The position numbers and the translations under genes are program-made. The notes beneath the pieces were generated by a model. That model did not search any database. It had not been told where the DNA came from and saw only the letters and a list, made by a program, of their open reading frames with translations. From the NCBI RefSeq assembly GCF_022664395.1, contig NZ_JAKRET010000021.1, forward strand, positions 1-54,318: a stretch of DNA of 54,318 nucleotides, given 5' to 3'. Shown in pieces: positions 1 through 8,830 of the stretch; position 1 is the first letter of the stretch, and each line of letters opens with the position of its first letter. This DNA is from Sphingomonas lacusdianchii (lineage in GTDB: Bacteria; Pseudomonadota; Alphaproteobacteria; Sphingomonadales; Sphingomonadaceae).

Positions 1-462
1 CTCACCGCCTCGATGATCGAGGGCGCCGACTACCTCGCAGCCCGCGCCGCCAAGAAGCGCGAGCAGCACAACCCGACCGGCCCGATCGTCGCCTTCTCGG
101 GTGGCGCCAACTGGCACGACCACGAGAGCCTGTACGAGCGGCTCGACCAGATCCAGCGCCGCATCCCGAACATGGTGCTGGTGACCACCGCCCAGATGAA
201 GGGCTGCGACGCCATCGCCGCTGCATGGGCCGCATCGCGCGACGTGAAGCTGGTGCTGTTCCGTCTGGACCGCCGCCTCGGCAACCGCGCCGGGTTCGTG
301 CGCAACGAGCGGATCACCGCCCTCAACCCGGTCGAGGCGATCGTCTGCGAGGGCTCGGGCGTCCAGCTCGACTTCGCCCGCAAGCTGCGCAACGCCGGCG
401 TCCCGCTCCACGTGTTCCGGGTCGCCGAGCAGCGTCCGGTCGCGACCGCGCGTCGGGCCTGA
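1..462 (+). CDS. DUF2493 (YspA-like, SLOG fold) protein, 5' truncated
   Basis: The reading frame is open to the left edge, so the true start is outside the window; the first in-window ATG is at 13. The visible 154 codons contain VAFSGGANWHD, then a region asking for strand-helix alternation (NMVLVTTAQMKGCDAIAAAWAA) and a late ECSG-like turn (VCEGSG). This is the layout of DUF2493 proteins, which belong to the SLOG nucleotide-binding superfamily. Such genes are frequent on sphingomonad plasmids beside antirestriction and transfer genes. The substrate is unknown. A strong hairpin terminator follows 13 bases after the stop. Family call fairly sure, role unknown. Confidence 0.75.
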   Translation, partial: LTASMIEGADYLAARAAKKREQHNPTGPIVAFSGGANWHDHESLYERLDQIQRRIPNMVLVTTAQMKGCDAIAAAWAASRDVKLVLFRLDRRLGNRAGFVRNERITALNPVEAIVCEGSGVQLDFARKLRNAGVPLHVFRVAEQRPVATARRA

Positions 463-474
463 CACCTCTCCCGC

Positions 475-512
475 AGGGGGGCTCCGGGCAACCGGAGCCT
501 CCTTGCCTTTTT
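475..512 (+). terminator. Rho-independent terminator after the DUF2493 gene
   Basis: GGCTCCGG and CCGGAGCC pair perfectly around a GCAA tetraloop, extended by further G-C pairs, and are followed by CCTTTTTC. A second nested hairpin without a T run (GCGGCG/CGCCGC outside GGGGC/GCCCC) lies at 525-559. Confidence 0.75.
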
Positions 513-602
513 CGTCGTGCCGGGGCGGCGCTCCGGGGCATCGAGCCCCATCGCGCCGCGTGGGACTGAGCTTCCGCTCTTCCCCGCATGACGGGCGCGC
601 AC

Positions 603-1112
603 CGCCTCGCTCGCATCGCGGTCGGCCCTGCGGCCGACCAGCTTGCTACGCCTCGCCGGTGCGCGCCCGCAACGCTCATCCCGCTGCCGCCAGGCACGGC
701 TCGCTCGCATCGTGGCGACCCATGCGGGTCGCCTACTCGCTACGCCTCGCTCGTGCCGGCGACGCGGTCGATAGCGGCCCGCACGAGCTCGCTCGCATCG
801 CGGTCATCCCCTGCGGGATGACCAGCTTGCTACGCCTCGCCCACGCGACCGGACTGCCGGGCATCGGCACGGCTCGCTCGCGTCGTGACGACCCCTTCGG
901 GACGCCCACTCGCTACGCCTCGCACGTGCAGCGACGCGCTCGATAGCGGCCCGCATGGCCTCGCTCGCATCGCGGTCATCCCCTGCGGGATGACCGGCTT
1001 GCTACGCCTCGCCCATGCGGCCGGACTGCCGGGCATCGGCACGGCTCGCTCGCGTCGTGGCGACCCCTTCGGGTCGCCCACTCGCTACGCCTCGCACGTG
1101 CCGATCGACGCA
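603..1112. repeat. Array of six hairpin repeats including a 172-bp tandem duplication
   Basis: Six related units of about 60 bp share the flanks TCGCTCGCATCGCGG (left) and GCTACGCCTCGC (right) around a short hairpin with a 4-base loop. The hairpin centres are at 620-639, 714-733, 802-823, 885-910, 974-995 and 1059-1078. Stem sequences differ between units but mostly keep full complementarity: GGTCGGCC/GGCCGACC, GGCGACCC/GGGTCGCC and GGTCATCCC/GGGATGACC. Units 3-4 and 5-6 form a direct duplication with a period of exactly 172 bp (769-940 and 941-1112). Several open frames cross the array but their proteins are R/A/S-rich and repetitive, so no gene is called. The function is unknown. Confidence 0.85.
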
Positions 1113-1227
1113 CTATGACTTCAGGTCGACCCCGGCCCTGACGGGCCGGCCGGAACGACTACGCGCTGCGTACCACCGCGAGAGGACAGGAGGATTGAGC
1201 GAGCGTGTCAGACAGGGAGTGCCCAGC

Positions 1228-1782
1228 ATGTCCATCAGCTTCACCGCCTCGGTTTCCGCCCCAGCATTGGCTCCAGCAGTCGCGGTCAGCGTACGCCATC
1301 TCGCCGCCTTCCGGGCGTTCGCGCGCGAGCGCGGCGAACACTTCGGCGACGAGGGTGACGAGTTCCTCGCCTACAACTTCGAGGCCCGCGTCTGTCCTTG
1401 GTCCCTCGCCAGCATCTGCGCATTGTTCGACCACGATCCCGGCGTGATCGCGGTTATCGAAGAAGCTCAGTTTCGCGGGCTCAACATCCGATTCTGGCGC
1501 GTCGATGCCAAGGGCGACGTGATGATGGGCGTTGCTCGGTCCCTCGACGGGTCAACCTCGATGGACCTCTCCAACGCGAACGCTCACGCCCTGCTCGATG
1601 CGTTGGGCGTGGACCGCGACACGTGCGGCAAAATCCCGATTACCGATCTCCGCTCGATGGTGGCTGATCCAACCGTCCGGGAGCGTATCACGAGGGGCGG
1701 GCTCGGCCACTACGCCGACCAGCTCGAAAGACTCGCAACCCTCGACCGCACCGAGGACGAGGTACACGTCATTTGGGGATAA
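1228..1782 (+). CDS. Hypothetical protein, 184 aa, after the hairpin array
   Basis: Not recognised. The ATG at 1228 is chosen because AGGGAG (1214-1219) sits 8 bases upstream. An in-frame TTG at 1195 directly abuts GGAGGA, which is too close, and anything earlier would translate the repeat array. The N-terminus is Ala/Val-rich, then a globular acidic-basic domain runs from about residue 20 (HLAAFRAFARERGEHF) to the end, with a tryptophan-containing centre (ARVCPWSLASI) and a helical tail. No signal peptide or membrane segment is evident. It is a single-gene unit ended by the terminator at 1810-1843. Confidence 0.7.
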   Translation: MSISFTASVSAPALAPAVAVSVRHLAAFRAFARERGEHFGDEGDEFLAYNFEARVCPWSLASICALFDHDPGVIAVIEEAQFRGLNIRFWRVDAKGDVMMGVARSLDGSTSMDLSNANAHALLDALGVDRDTCGKIPITDLRSMVADPTVRERITRGGLGHYADQLERLATLDRTEDEVHVIWG

Positions 1783-1809
1783 TGCCTCCACCCCAAGATG
1801 ACGGATCAT

Positions 1810-1843
1810 GGGGAGCATCGGCTTACGCCGGTGCTCCCCTTTT
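1810..1843 (+). terminator. Rho-independent terminator
   Basis: GGGGAGCATCGGC pairs with GCCGGTGCTCCCC (one G-T wobble) around TTAC, followed by TTTT. It lies 27 bases after the stop of the gene ending at 1782. Confidence 0.85.
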
Positions 1844-1900
1844 CTCTGCTTGCTGGGTCACCAGTCGAGCAGCTCACCCGCACATTCTCGGATGCGAGAA

Positions 1901-1933
1901 GGGGAGGGCCTTTCGGGCCGCTCCCCTTTTTTT
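1901..1933 (+). terminator. Second rho-independent terminator
   Basis: GGGGAGGGCC pairs with GGGCCGCTCCCC around TTTC (one bulged C), followed by seven T. It resembles the preceding terminator in its outer GGGGAG/CTCCCC arms. No gene lies between the two, so it may back up the first one. Confidence 0.75.
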
Positions 1934-1982
1934 GCTGGAAGGCCTTCAGGCCCGCGTCGCGCAGTCTGGGTAGTGCCTTCGA

Positions 1983-2201
1983 TCAGGCGGTCAGACGCTT
2001 CTCGGCTTCTTCGATTCCGAGTGTCTTGAGGGCCTTCATGACGGCCTCGAACCGGGCACCATCGGCCTTCAGCAAGCCCGACTGTTCGACCAGCTTGAGA
2101 CGCTCGGAGCGCTCCCGTTCGATGAGCTTCTTTCGACGGTCGGCAAGCCTCTGTTCCTCGGCTTCCAGCTGCTGACGTTCCTGCTCGATACTCAGTGCCA
2201 T
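1983..2201 (-). CDS. Small coiled-coil protein, possible transfer accessory
   Basis: A 72-residue protein beginning MALSIEQERQQL. The start at 2201 is preferred over an earlier ATG at 2270, because the extra 23 residues are of low quality and the helical pattern begins at this Met. Residues 5-40 are a highly charged heptad-like helix (QRLADRRKKLIERERSERLK), followed by a short globular end (FEAVMKALKTLGI). Size and charge resemble the small TraC/TraD-type accessory proteins near the oriT of rhizobial plasmids, but I see no diagnostic motif, so no symbol is given. It is divergent from the transfer operon across the candidate oriT. Confidence 0.6.
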   Translation of the reverse strand: MALSIEQERQQLEAEEQRLADRRKKLIERERSERLKLVEQSGLLKADGARFEAVMKALKTLGIEEAEKRLTA

Positions 2202-2746
2202 GGCTCGGTCGATCCTTGCGTTGATAACGCCTCCATCGACCACGATGCCAGCCCGGGGATGACCCGACAATAGGCTACAGCGCGGGACCAGATCGACCGG
2301 TCAAGACTGGACCTGGTCCGAGCTTCGCCCGACCATCGATTGAGGGAACGGACCCGGGCTTGCAGCCGGGTCCGTTTGGGGCGGGATCGCTCCGCCATCC
2401 TTTCGCCAGAGGTTCATTGACGGCCTGCGGCGCGGTGCTCTGCCGGTGACCCGACCTCGCTCAATGCTAACCCTACGAACAGGAGCCAGAACGACAGAGA
2501 CAGTCCCTAGGATTTGCACACCGTATGCGGCGACCGCAGGTGTAAGTGCCTGATAACTTACGGTGTATCCGGGCGAATACGTGTATCCGGGTGAATACGT
2601 GCGGCCCAAAGTCGCCAAGCCGCTGTTTTCGCATCATTTTTCATGTATCCGCCCGGATACCGAATTGCGCTTGCGTCCCGCCTAGAAAACGCGGATTATG
2701 GCCGTGCGAAATCCCCACCAGCCCTCGCCATCGTCGAGGACTGGAC
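2202..2746. other. Candidate oriT / operator region between divergent genes
   Basis: No convincing gene lies here. Visible structure: a 9-bp stem CGGACCCGG/CCGGGTCCG at 2349-2374 followed by TTT; an inverted repeat GTAAGT-N8-ACTTAC at 2542-2561; and three related near-palindromic 16-mers just downstream. The region immediately precedes the genes for a ribbon-helix-helix protein, TraD and TraI. MobF systems commonly have their oriT with inverted repeats and accessory-protein binding sites in this position. The nick site itself cannot be identified by eye. Confidence 0.5.
2565..2660. repeat. Three 16-bp palindromic iterons (GTATYCGCCCGGATAC type)
   Basis: GTATCCGGGCGAATAC at 2565-2580 and GTATCCGGGTGAATAC at 2583-2598 are direct repeats with an 18-bp period. 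GTATCCGCCCGGATAC at 2645-2660 is a perfect palindrome and matches the reverse complement of the first copy at 15 of 16 positions. The last copy is 86 bases before the start at 2747. Likely binding sites for the ribbon-helix-helix protein encoded there (autoregulation or relaxosome assembly); this is inferred from position and symmetry. Confidence 0.7.
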
Positions 2747-3037
2747 ATGATAGATCAGCAACGGATTCTCACCGTGCGCCTCAGCGGCGCCGACTGGGAC
2801 CTGCTAGGGAAGCTCGCTGACCGACAAGGCTATACCCGGGCTCAGGCGGCTCGCTCCGCGATAGCCATGGGCATCCGGTTTGCCGACGCCGGACACACCT
2901 TCAATGTCACCCGCGCGGTGCTCCTCTTGGAGTACATGCAGGCAGCCATCGACGTGATTATCACCCGCGATCACGGCGACGTCGTGGGCGAGCTGCTCGA
3001 AGCTGCGAAGCAGCGTCTGGCGACCTACCATGCGTAA
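2747..3037 (+). CDS. Ribbon-helix-helix relaxosome/regulatory protein
   Basis: A 96-residue protein. The ATG at 2747 has GAGGA 6 bases upstream; an earlier in-frame start would run through the iterons. Residues 6-40 (ILTVRLSGADWDLLGKLADRQGYTRAQAARSAI, read in parts) have the strand-helix-helix pattern of MetJ/Arc-type ribbon-helix-helix DNA-binding proteins: alternating T-V-R-L strand, then two helices split by GYTRAQ. The C-terminal half is helical. It overlaps the traD start by 8 bases (ATGCGTAA), so the two are translationally coupled. It probably binds the palindromic 16-mers just upstream, like TraM/TraY/MobC-type accessory factors. Confidence 0.75.
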   Translation: MIDQQRILTVRLSGADWDLLGKLADRQGYTRAQAARSAIAMGIRFADAGHTFNVTRAVLLLEYMQAAIDVIITRDHGDVVGELLEAAKQRLATYHA

Positions 3038-5513
3038 GGGCGACATCCGCTTCAGCGGCCAGGCCGCCACGATCCAGCACCACTCCGCGAGGGGTCGGAT
3101 CACCCGCAACGCCGACAACTTCACACGCGGATCGCAGCTCCTTTCCCACCAGTATCAGATGACCTGGGCGGGCATCAAAATCCCGCTCTGGATCTGGGTT
3201 GGCGCAGCCGTCGTCATCTTCAATATCTTCATCTGGCTTGGCCTCGAGGAGCACGAGTTTCAACTCGATCTCATGCGGGTCTACTCGACTGTTTGGACGT
3301 GGGTCGGAGCCGATAAGTACCACCTCATCAACCTTACTCTCCCGAGCGGGAAGATGGTCCATATCCCGATGGGCTACGTTCCCTATCACCCGGCCGTCGA
3401 CGCTGCGTGGACCAAGACATGGCGGATCATCTGGGCGACGCTGGTGATCTCCACGATCGTCGCCGCCCCGATCATCATGTGGTTCATCACCTTCGCGAAC
3501 AAGCGCGGTAGCGACATCCTCAAGGAGCGCCACGAGCGCGGCGCCATGCTCGTCGAACGACCCATCCTGCTCCGCGAGATCAAGGCTCATAACCAGGACC
3601 AGTTCAGCCAGGAATGCCGTTCCGGCAACCCGCCGAGAAACGCGGCATCCGTATCCCAACTGAGCCTTCCGGACCGCGTCGAGTTGGGGATCCATACGCC
3701 CTACTCGATCGCCGGCATCCCCTATCCGTGGCGGCTTGAGCAGAGCCACACCATGATGATCGGCACCACCGGTACGGGTAAGACAACCCAGCTGCGATCG
3801 CTCGTTACCCAGCTTCGCAAGCGTCGCCATCGGGCCGTTATCTTCGACCTCACGGGCGCCTTCATGGAGGCCTTCTACAACCCGGAGACGGACGTCGTTC
3901 TGAACCCGATGGACAAGCGCTGTGCCCCTTGGACGCTGTTCGATGAGTGCCGGAACTATGCCGACTTCGTGTCAGCCGCAGCCGCGCTGATCCCATCCCA
4001 CCCGGACGATAAGGAACCCTTCTGGCAGAACGCCGCGCGCATGCTCTTCATCGAGATGTGCATCAAGCTTCAGGAGATCGGCGAGACCAACAACGCGGCC
4101 ATCGCTCACCACCTGATGCAGGCGGATTTGAAGTCGATCCATTCCAAGCTGGAGGACACCGTCGCTGGGCCGCTGACGACCGAGAAAGCGGCCCGAATGG
4201 CAGAGTCGATCCGGTCGGTTCTGAACGTCAACGGGCAGGCCCTGCGCTTCATGCCGGACCCGGTTCCGGGCGGTCCGCCCGCGTTCTCAATCCGCGACTG
4301 GATTTCGGCCAACCACCGTGATGGGTCGATCATGTTCATCACCGGCAGCTACAACGACCTGGAGCTGACGCGCGGCCTGTTCACGCTCTGGATGGACCTC
4401 GGGGTCAACAACCTCATGCGCCTGCCAAAGACCCGCGACCTGCGGACCTGGTATCTGTTCGACGAGGTTCATGCACTGCACGCCTTGCCGGCGATCGAGC
4501 ATGGCCTGCAGAGCGCGCGAAACTATGGCGGTGCCTTCGTCCTCGGCATCCACTCATTTGACAAGCTGGTGTCGACCTACGGCCTTCAGAACGCGACGGC
4601 GCTTACCGGCCTTGCCCGTACCAAGCTGATCCTCGCCACGGCCGACCGGACCACCGCCGAGAAATGCTCGGAGTTCATCGGTAGCCGCGAGGTTCGGCAA
4701 ATGGATGAGGCCTATAGCTACGGCTACAACAACACCCGGGATGCCTCGACGCTGACACCTCGCAAGGCGATCGAACCCCTGGTCATCCCCGATGACATCA
4801 ACAACCTTCCGTCGCTTCACGGCTTCGTGAAGTTCCCCGACGGTTTCCCGGCGACCCGGGTCGAGCTCAAGTGGAAGAGCTACCCGGAAGTGGCGGTTGG
4901 TTTTGAGCCTCGACCGGAGTTCAAGGCCACGGAATATGTTTCGCCGGAGGACCGGCGTCGCAGAGCCAAACGCGCGGAAGAGGGTGGCGAGGGAGGCACC
5001 GAGCATGTGCCCAACCGACCGGTTAATGGCGCGGAGCCGGTGCTTGAGAAGCCTGAGCCACAGCGAGGGAAGAGCGAGGCGGAGCAGGCCGCTTCGGCTA
5101 TCGAGATCAACCAGGGTCAGCCGGTAGTCCTCCAGACGTCGACCGCCCCCGGCGCGTCTGCCGATCAGCCTGTGGTCGCGGACGGAAAGCCCGGCGCGAC
5201 GCCCTCACAATCGAACAATGCGACGGCAACGGCACCTGTCGGAATGGGCAGAGTGGACGCGACTATGGGCGGCATGGGGACGTCGACGCTGGGGGCCCGC
5301 AGCGGTCCGGACATGGGCGACCAGTCCCGCTCTGAGAGCGCCAGCAAGAGCGTCGCCCGAGCGGGGGACAGCCACAACCAGGATCGTCAGGAAGACCAGG
5401 TCATCCGCGAGCTGCGCGACGGTATCGCGGTGGATCCACGCGCTGAGCATCATCACGGACATGGTCACGATCACGACCACGGCATCGATGATGGCTACGG
5501 CATGGGGGACTGA
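3030..5513 (+). CDS. traD: Type IV coupling protein TraD (VirD4 family) with His-rich tail
   Basis: This hexameric inner-membrane ATPase would link the relaxosome to the secretion channel. Two membrane segments are visible (about residues 52-72 and 133-153). Walker A GTTGTGKTT starts near residue 244 and Walker B YLFDEVHAL lies near 474. Between them are the TraD-typical DLTGAF, LNPMD.R...W and FW.NAARMLF blocks. At 827 residues it has the usual F-type size. From about residue 640 the tail is low-complexity (Glu, Pro, Ser, Gly, Met) and ends in a run rich in His-Gly-Asp within the last 26 residues. In F TraD the C-terminal tail contacts the relaxosome; a histidine-rich tail is unusual. The traI start follows 3 bases later. 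Confidence 0.95.
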   Translation: MRKGDIRFSGQAATIQHHSARGRITRNADNFTRGSQLLSHQYQMTWAGIKIPLWIWVGAAVVIFNIFIWLGLEEHEFQLDLMRVYSTVWTWVGADKYHLINLTLPSGKMVHIPMGYVPYHPAVDAAWTKTWRIIWATLVISTIVAAPIIMWFITFANKRGSDILKERHERGAMLVERPILLREIKAHNQDQFSQECRSGNPPRNAASVSQLSLPDRVELGIHTPYSIAGIPYPWRLEQSHTMMIGTTGTGKTTQLRSLVTQLRKRRHRAVIFDLTGAFMEAFYNPETDVVLNPMDKRCAPWTLFDECRNYADFVSAAAALIPSHPDDKEPFWQNAARMLFIEMCIKLQEIGETNNAAIAHHLMQADLKSIHSKLEDTVAGPLTTEKAARMAESIRSVLNVNGQALRFMPDPVPGGPPAFSIRDWISANHRDGSIMFITGSYNDLELTRGLFTLWMDLGVNNLMRLPKTRDLRTWYLFDEVHALHALPAIEHGLQSARNYGGAFVLGIHSFDKLVSTYGLQNATALTGLARTKLILATADRTTAEKCSEFIGSREVRQMDEAYSYGYNNTRDASTLTPRKAIEPLVIPDDINNLPSLHGFVKFPDGFPATRVELKWKSYPEVAVGFEPRPEFKATEYVSPEDRRRRAKRAEEGGEGGTEHVPNRPVNGAEPVLEKPEPQRGKSEAEQAASAIEINQGQPVVLQTSTAPGASADQPVVADGKPGATPSQSNNATATAPVGMGRVDATMGGMGTSTLGARSGPDMGDQSRSESASKSVARAGDSHNQDRQEDQVIRELRDGIAVDPRAEHHHGHGHDHDHGIDDGYGMGD

Positions 5514-5516
5514 TCC

Positions 5517-8500
5517 GTGCTGTCCGTCGCCTCGATCAAATCCGCGTCCGGCGCGGCGAATTACTTCGCCAAGGACGATTATTACACCGCCGAGCATTCG
5601 TCGGAGGCGACCGCCTGGGAAGGAGTCGGCGCCGCCGAGATCGGACTGAAAGGCGAGGTGACCAAGGAGGCTTTCGAGAAAATCCTCAACGGTGAGATGC
5701 CGAGCGGCGAGAAGGTCGGTCAGGTTCAGAACCGGCAGTCGGGTGTCGACCTGACCTTCTCCATGCCGAAATCGGCCAGCATCCTCGCCTATGTCGCCGG
5801 GGACGAGCGGGTGCTCGCGGCGCACATGACCGCGGTCAAGAACACCATGGCCTGGGTCGAGCAGAAGTTCGCCGAAGGCCGCACCTACGAGCGGACCAAG
5901 TCCGGCGAGCCCGTGCGGACCGGCAACCTGGTCTACGCGATGTTCCAGCACGACACGAGCCGTGCGCTCGATCCGCAAGGGCACATCCACGTCCTCGTCG
6001 CCAACATGACCAAGATGGCGAACGGAGCATGGCAGGCGCTTCACAACGGTCAGCTCTGGAAGAACAACACCACGATCGGCGCCGCCTACCATGCCCAGTT
6101 CCGGGCCGAGCTGGCGAAGATCGGCTACGAGACATCCGTCACCGGCAAGCATGGTCAATTCGAGATCAATGGCGTGTCGCGGGAGGCGATCGACACCTTC
6201 AGTCAGCGCCGGCAAGAGATCCTCTCGCGTGCCGAGAAGCTGGAGATCACCTCCCCGGAAGGGCTTCGTAGCGTCACCAAGAACTCGCGCGATGCGAAGC
6301 TGAATGTCGAGGATCGCGGCGCCCTCCGGGCGGAGTGGCGCGAGCGCGCAAAAGCGATCGGCTTCGACGGCAAGGCACTGGTCGCCGCTGCCGAGGCTCG
6401 CGCGGGCGGCGCGAGGGAGGAGACACGACCTCAGACGCTCGAGCGCGCACGCGAGACTATCGCCGGCATCGCGAGTGCGCTTGGTGACATGTTCGCCCCC
6501 AAGGATCCGCTGATCAGCAGCGGGCTCGAGCGGCTTCGGATCTCGGCCGTCGAGATGCGTGCGCAGCATGCCGTCGCGTCCGCGATCCGGATCCACGCTC
6601 AGCGCGAAGCAGCGTTTTCGATCCCAGACGTTACCCAGACAGCGCTCAACCTCGGCTTGAAGGGCGTCACTGCCTCCCAGATCGACACGCGAGTCTCGCA
6701 GCTCATTCGCGACGAGAAGCTGATCCCGGGCAAGAACGATCGAATCGACGGCGTCGTCACCCACGTCACCACGCCCCAGGCCCTTGCTACCGAGCGCGGC
6801 ATCCTCGCCGACGTAGAGCGAGGCAAGAATACCCTTACGCCGATCGTCTCGGCCGACACGGTGCTCGACCGGATCAATGCGGCATCGGGCGACATGAAGC
6901 TCAACGCGGGCCAGATGGCGGCCGCCACCATGATCCTGACAACCGGTGACAGCATCGTCGCTGTCCAGGGCGTGTCGGGCGCCGGCAAGTCGACCATGTT
7001 GTCAGCCGTCGCCCGGGTGGCCGAGCAGGAGGGACGCAAGGTCATCGGCCTCGCGGTGATGAAGGTAACGGCCGACCGGCTGGGGCAGGAGACCGGCATC
7101 GAAAGTCGCACGGTATCGTCCTTCATCAACACCTACGCGCGCGCAGGACTGGCGGCGCAGGGAGCAGGAAGCGACCCTGCCCGTGGACCACTCGCCGGTG
7201 CCCTGCTGTTCCTCGACGAGGCGTCGATGATCGGCAACGATCAGATGAAGCACCTGACCGGGATCGTGAACAGCCTTGGCGGGCAACTCGCCGAGATCGG
7301 CGACAGACAGCAGATTGCAGCAGTCGACGCGGGCAAGGCTTTCTCGGTCATCCAAGAGGGCGGCGTGACGATGGCCCGCATGGACGAGAATTTGCGCCAA
7401 CGCACCGAGCAGCTGCGAACCGTCGCCGCTCTCTCCAACCGCGGCGCGGTTCGGGAGGCGATGGCGGTGCTTGGCGACAAGGTGATCGCGAACCCCGAGG
7501 TCGCAAAAGCGGCGTCCGAATACTGGCTGAAGCTCTCTCCCGAGCAGCGGGAGATCACGGCGATGTTCTCATCCGGCCGGGTCGCCCGTGCCGAGATCAA
7601 TATCCGCATTCAGGAGGGCCTTGCGGCCGAGGGAACGCTGAAGGGCGAGGGTGTCGCCGTCGGCGTCCTCGACAAGGTCAACATCGCACGCGAGCAACTG
7701 CGCTACGCTCAGTTCTACGAGAAGGGCCAGGTCCTCGACCTGCACCGTGCCGTTCGCGAGCTCCGCCTCCCAGCCGGCACGTTCGACGTGCTGGGGGTCG
7801 ACGCCAAGGGCCGCGTCCAGGTCCAGATCGGCAGCAAGGTTCACACCTTCGACCCGCAGCGGCTCTCCCCGCTCGACCAGACCGACCCGATCCAGCTCGC
7901 CAAGCGCGAGGAGATCAAGCTCTATGAGGGTGACAAGATCCGCTGGACCAAAAACGACAAGGAGCGGGGGCTCAACAACAACGAGATCGCCAAGGTCCTC
8001 TCGGCCGACAAGGACGGGATCAAGGTCGAAGGCCTCGACGGCAAGATCCACGAATTGAAGACCGGCGACCCGATGATGGAGCGGATCAGTCTCGCCTACG
8101 CGCTGAATGCTCACGCCGCGCAGGGCATCTCGATCCCGAACGAAGTCGGCGTGATGAGCCACAAGGAAAGTAATCTTTCCAACCAGCGGCTCTTCAACGT
8201 GCTCGTCACCCGCGCGCGGGACGACATGATCCTGTTCACGGACAACAAGGAAAAGCTGACCGACGCGATCGAGCGGAACGAGGGCAACAAGACCTCCTCG
8301 CTGGAAACCACCGGCGAGCTGCAGGTCGATCCAGGGCGTCAAAGCACGAGCGGGCCTCCCCCGAAAGGCGGCACAGACGTGCCCTTCAACCCGGTGCTCC
8401 CGCCCGACCTCGATCGAGGACCGGAGAAGCTGGGCGGCACCGCCCCCGACAAAGCTGGCGAGAACGGCCCCGCAAAGCCGGACCTCCGCAACAACCCGTC

Positions 8501-8588
8501 GCTCGACCTCACCAGCATCCGCGTGAACGTCGAGCCCAAGGGGCCCGAACTTCCCTTCCCCGAAAAGGACATCGGACTGGAGCTATGA
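5517..8588 (+). CDS. traI: MobF relaxase-helicase TraI (TrwC-like)
   Basis: It nicks and covalently holds oriT DNA, then unwinds the plasmid. The GTG start lies 3 bases after traD, with GGGGGA 7 bases upstream. The N-terminus MLSVASI, tyrosines at 16, 22 and 23, and the histidine motif GHIHVLVANMT (His156, His158) define a MobF/TrwC relaxase domain (about 1-300). A RecD-like helicase domain follows, with Walker A GVSGAGKST (about 485-493), Walker B LLFLDEAS (about 564) and a late HAAQGIS...LVTRARDD motif (about 860-900). The 1023-residue length is closer to TrwC (966) than to F TraI (1756). The tail from about 920 is Pro/Gly-rich. The next gene overlaps by ATGA. Confidence 0.95.
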   Translation: MLSVASIKSASGAANYFAKDDYYTAEHSSEATAWEGVGAAEIGLKGEVTKEAFEKILNGEMPSGEKVGQVQNRQSGVDLTFSMPKSASILAYVAGDERVLAAHMTAVKNTMAWVEQKFAEGRTYERTKSGEPVRTGNLVYAMFQHDTSRALDPQGHIHVLVANMTKMANGAWQALHNGQLWKNNTTIGAAYHAQFRAELAKIGYETSVTGKHGQFEINGVSREAIDTFSQRRQEILSRAEKLEITSPEGLRSVTKNSRDAKLNVEDRGALRAEWRERAKAIGFDGKALVAAAEARAGGAREETRPQTLERARETIAGIASALGDMFAPKDPLISSGLERLRISAVEMRAQHAVASAIRIHAQREAAFSIPDVTQTALNLGLKGVTASQIDTRVSQLIRDEKLIPGKNDRIDGVVTHVTTPQALATERGILADVERGKNTLTPIVSADTVLDRINAASGDMKLNAGQMAAATMILTTGDSIVAVQGVSGAGKSTMLSAVARVAEQEGRKVIGLAVMKVTADRLGQETGIESRTVSSFINTYARAGLAAQGAGSDPARGPLAGALLFLDEASMIGNDQMKHLTGIVNSLGGQLAEIGDRQQIAAVDAGKAFSVIQEGGVTMARMDENLRQRTEQLRTVAALSNRGAVREAMAVLGDKVIANPEVAKAASEYWLKLSPEQREITAMFSSGRVARAEINIRIQEGLAAEGTLKGEGVAVGVLDKVNIAREQLRYAQFYEKGQVLDLHRAVRELRLPAGTFDVLGVDAKGRVQVQIGSKVHTFDPQRLSPLDQTDPIQLAKREEIKLYEGDKIRWTKNDKERGLNNNEIAKVLSADKDGIKVEGLDGKIHELKTGDPMMERISLAYALNAHAAQGISIPNEVGVMSHKESNLSNQRLFNVLVTRARDDMILFTDNKEKLTDAIERNEGNKTSSLETTGELQVDPGRQSTSGPPPKGGTDVPFNPVLPPDLDRGPEKLGGTAPDKAGENGPAKPDLRNNPSLDLTSIRVNVEPKGPELPFPEKDIGLEL

Positions 8589-8830
8589 CCATGCACGCCA
8601 CGCCGACCTGGGAGCAGGTCATCACCGCCAAGCACTGGCATCCCTGCGACCTCGGGACGCACACCATCGCGCAATGCCGAACCGACATGCGCCACCAGCA
8701 CGCGATGGCGTGGGGCGCAGACGTGCTGTCATTCTGCGCGGTGTACGCGGTCCTGTTCTCGGTTGTCCGGCCGATCGAGCGGGCGCTCGCCCGTAAGCAA
8801 GCGGCGCCGACACGGGCGATCCCAGCATGA
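8585..8830 (+). CDS. Small single-pass membrane protein
   Basis: An 81-residue protein that starts in an ATGA overlap with the traI stop and ends in an ATGA overlap with the next gene, so it is translated as part of the transfer unit. Residues 1-40 are polar with several His and two Cys (HWHPCDLGTHTIAQC). Residues 44-60 form a hydrophobic segment (ADVLSFCAVYAVLFSVV), followed by a basic C-terminus. No family recognised. Position directly behind a relaxase suggests an accessory transfer or exclusion function, but nothing in the sequence proves it. Confidence 0.7.
   Translation: MTMHATPTWEQVITAKHWHPCDLGTHTIAQCRTDMRHQHAMAWGADVLSFCAVYAVLFSVVRPIERALARKQAAPTRAIPA

Noticed and set aside
603..1112. 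CRISPR array
   Set aside because: Units are adjacent hairpins with differing stems, with no regular unique spacers and no cas genes.
2477..2492. SOS-box-like GAAC-N8-GAAC
   Set aside because: The spacer is 8 rather than the required 7 and no SOS-type gene follows closely.
5205..6764. A 519-codon open frame on the - strand
   Set aside because: Antisense to the traD end and the relaxase domain of traI, with no recognisable domain.
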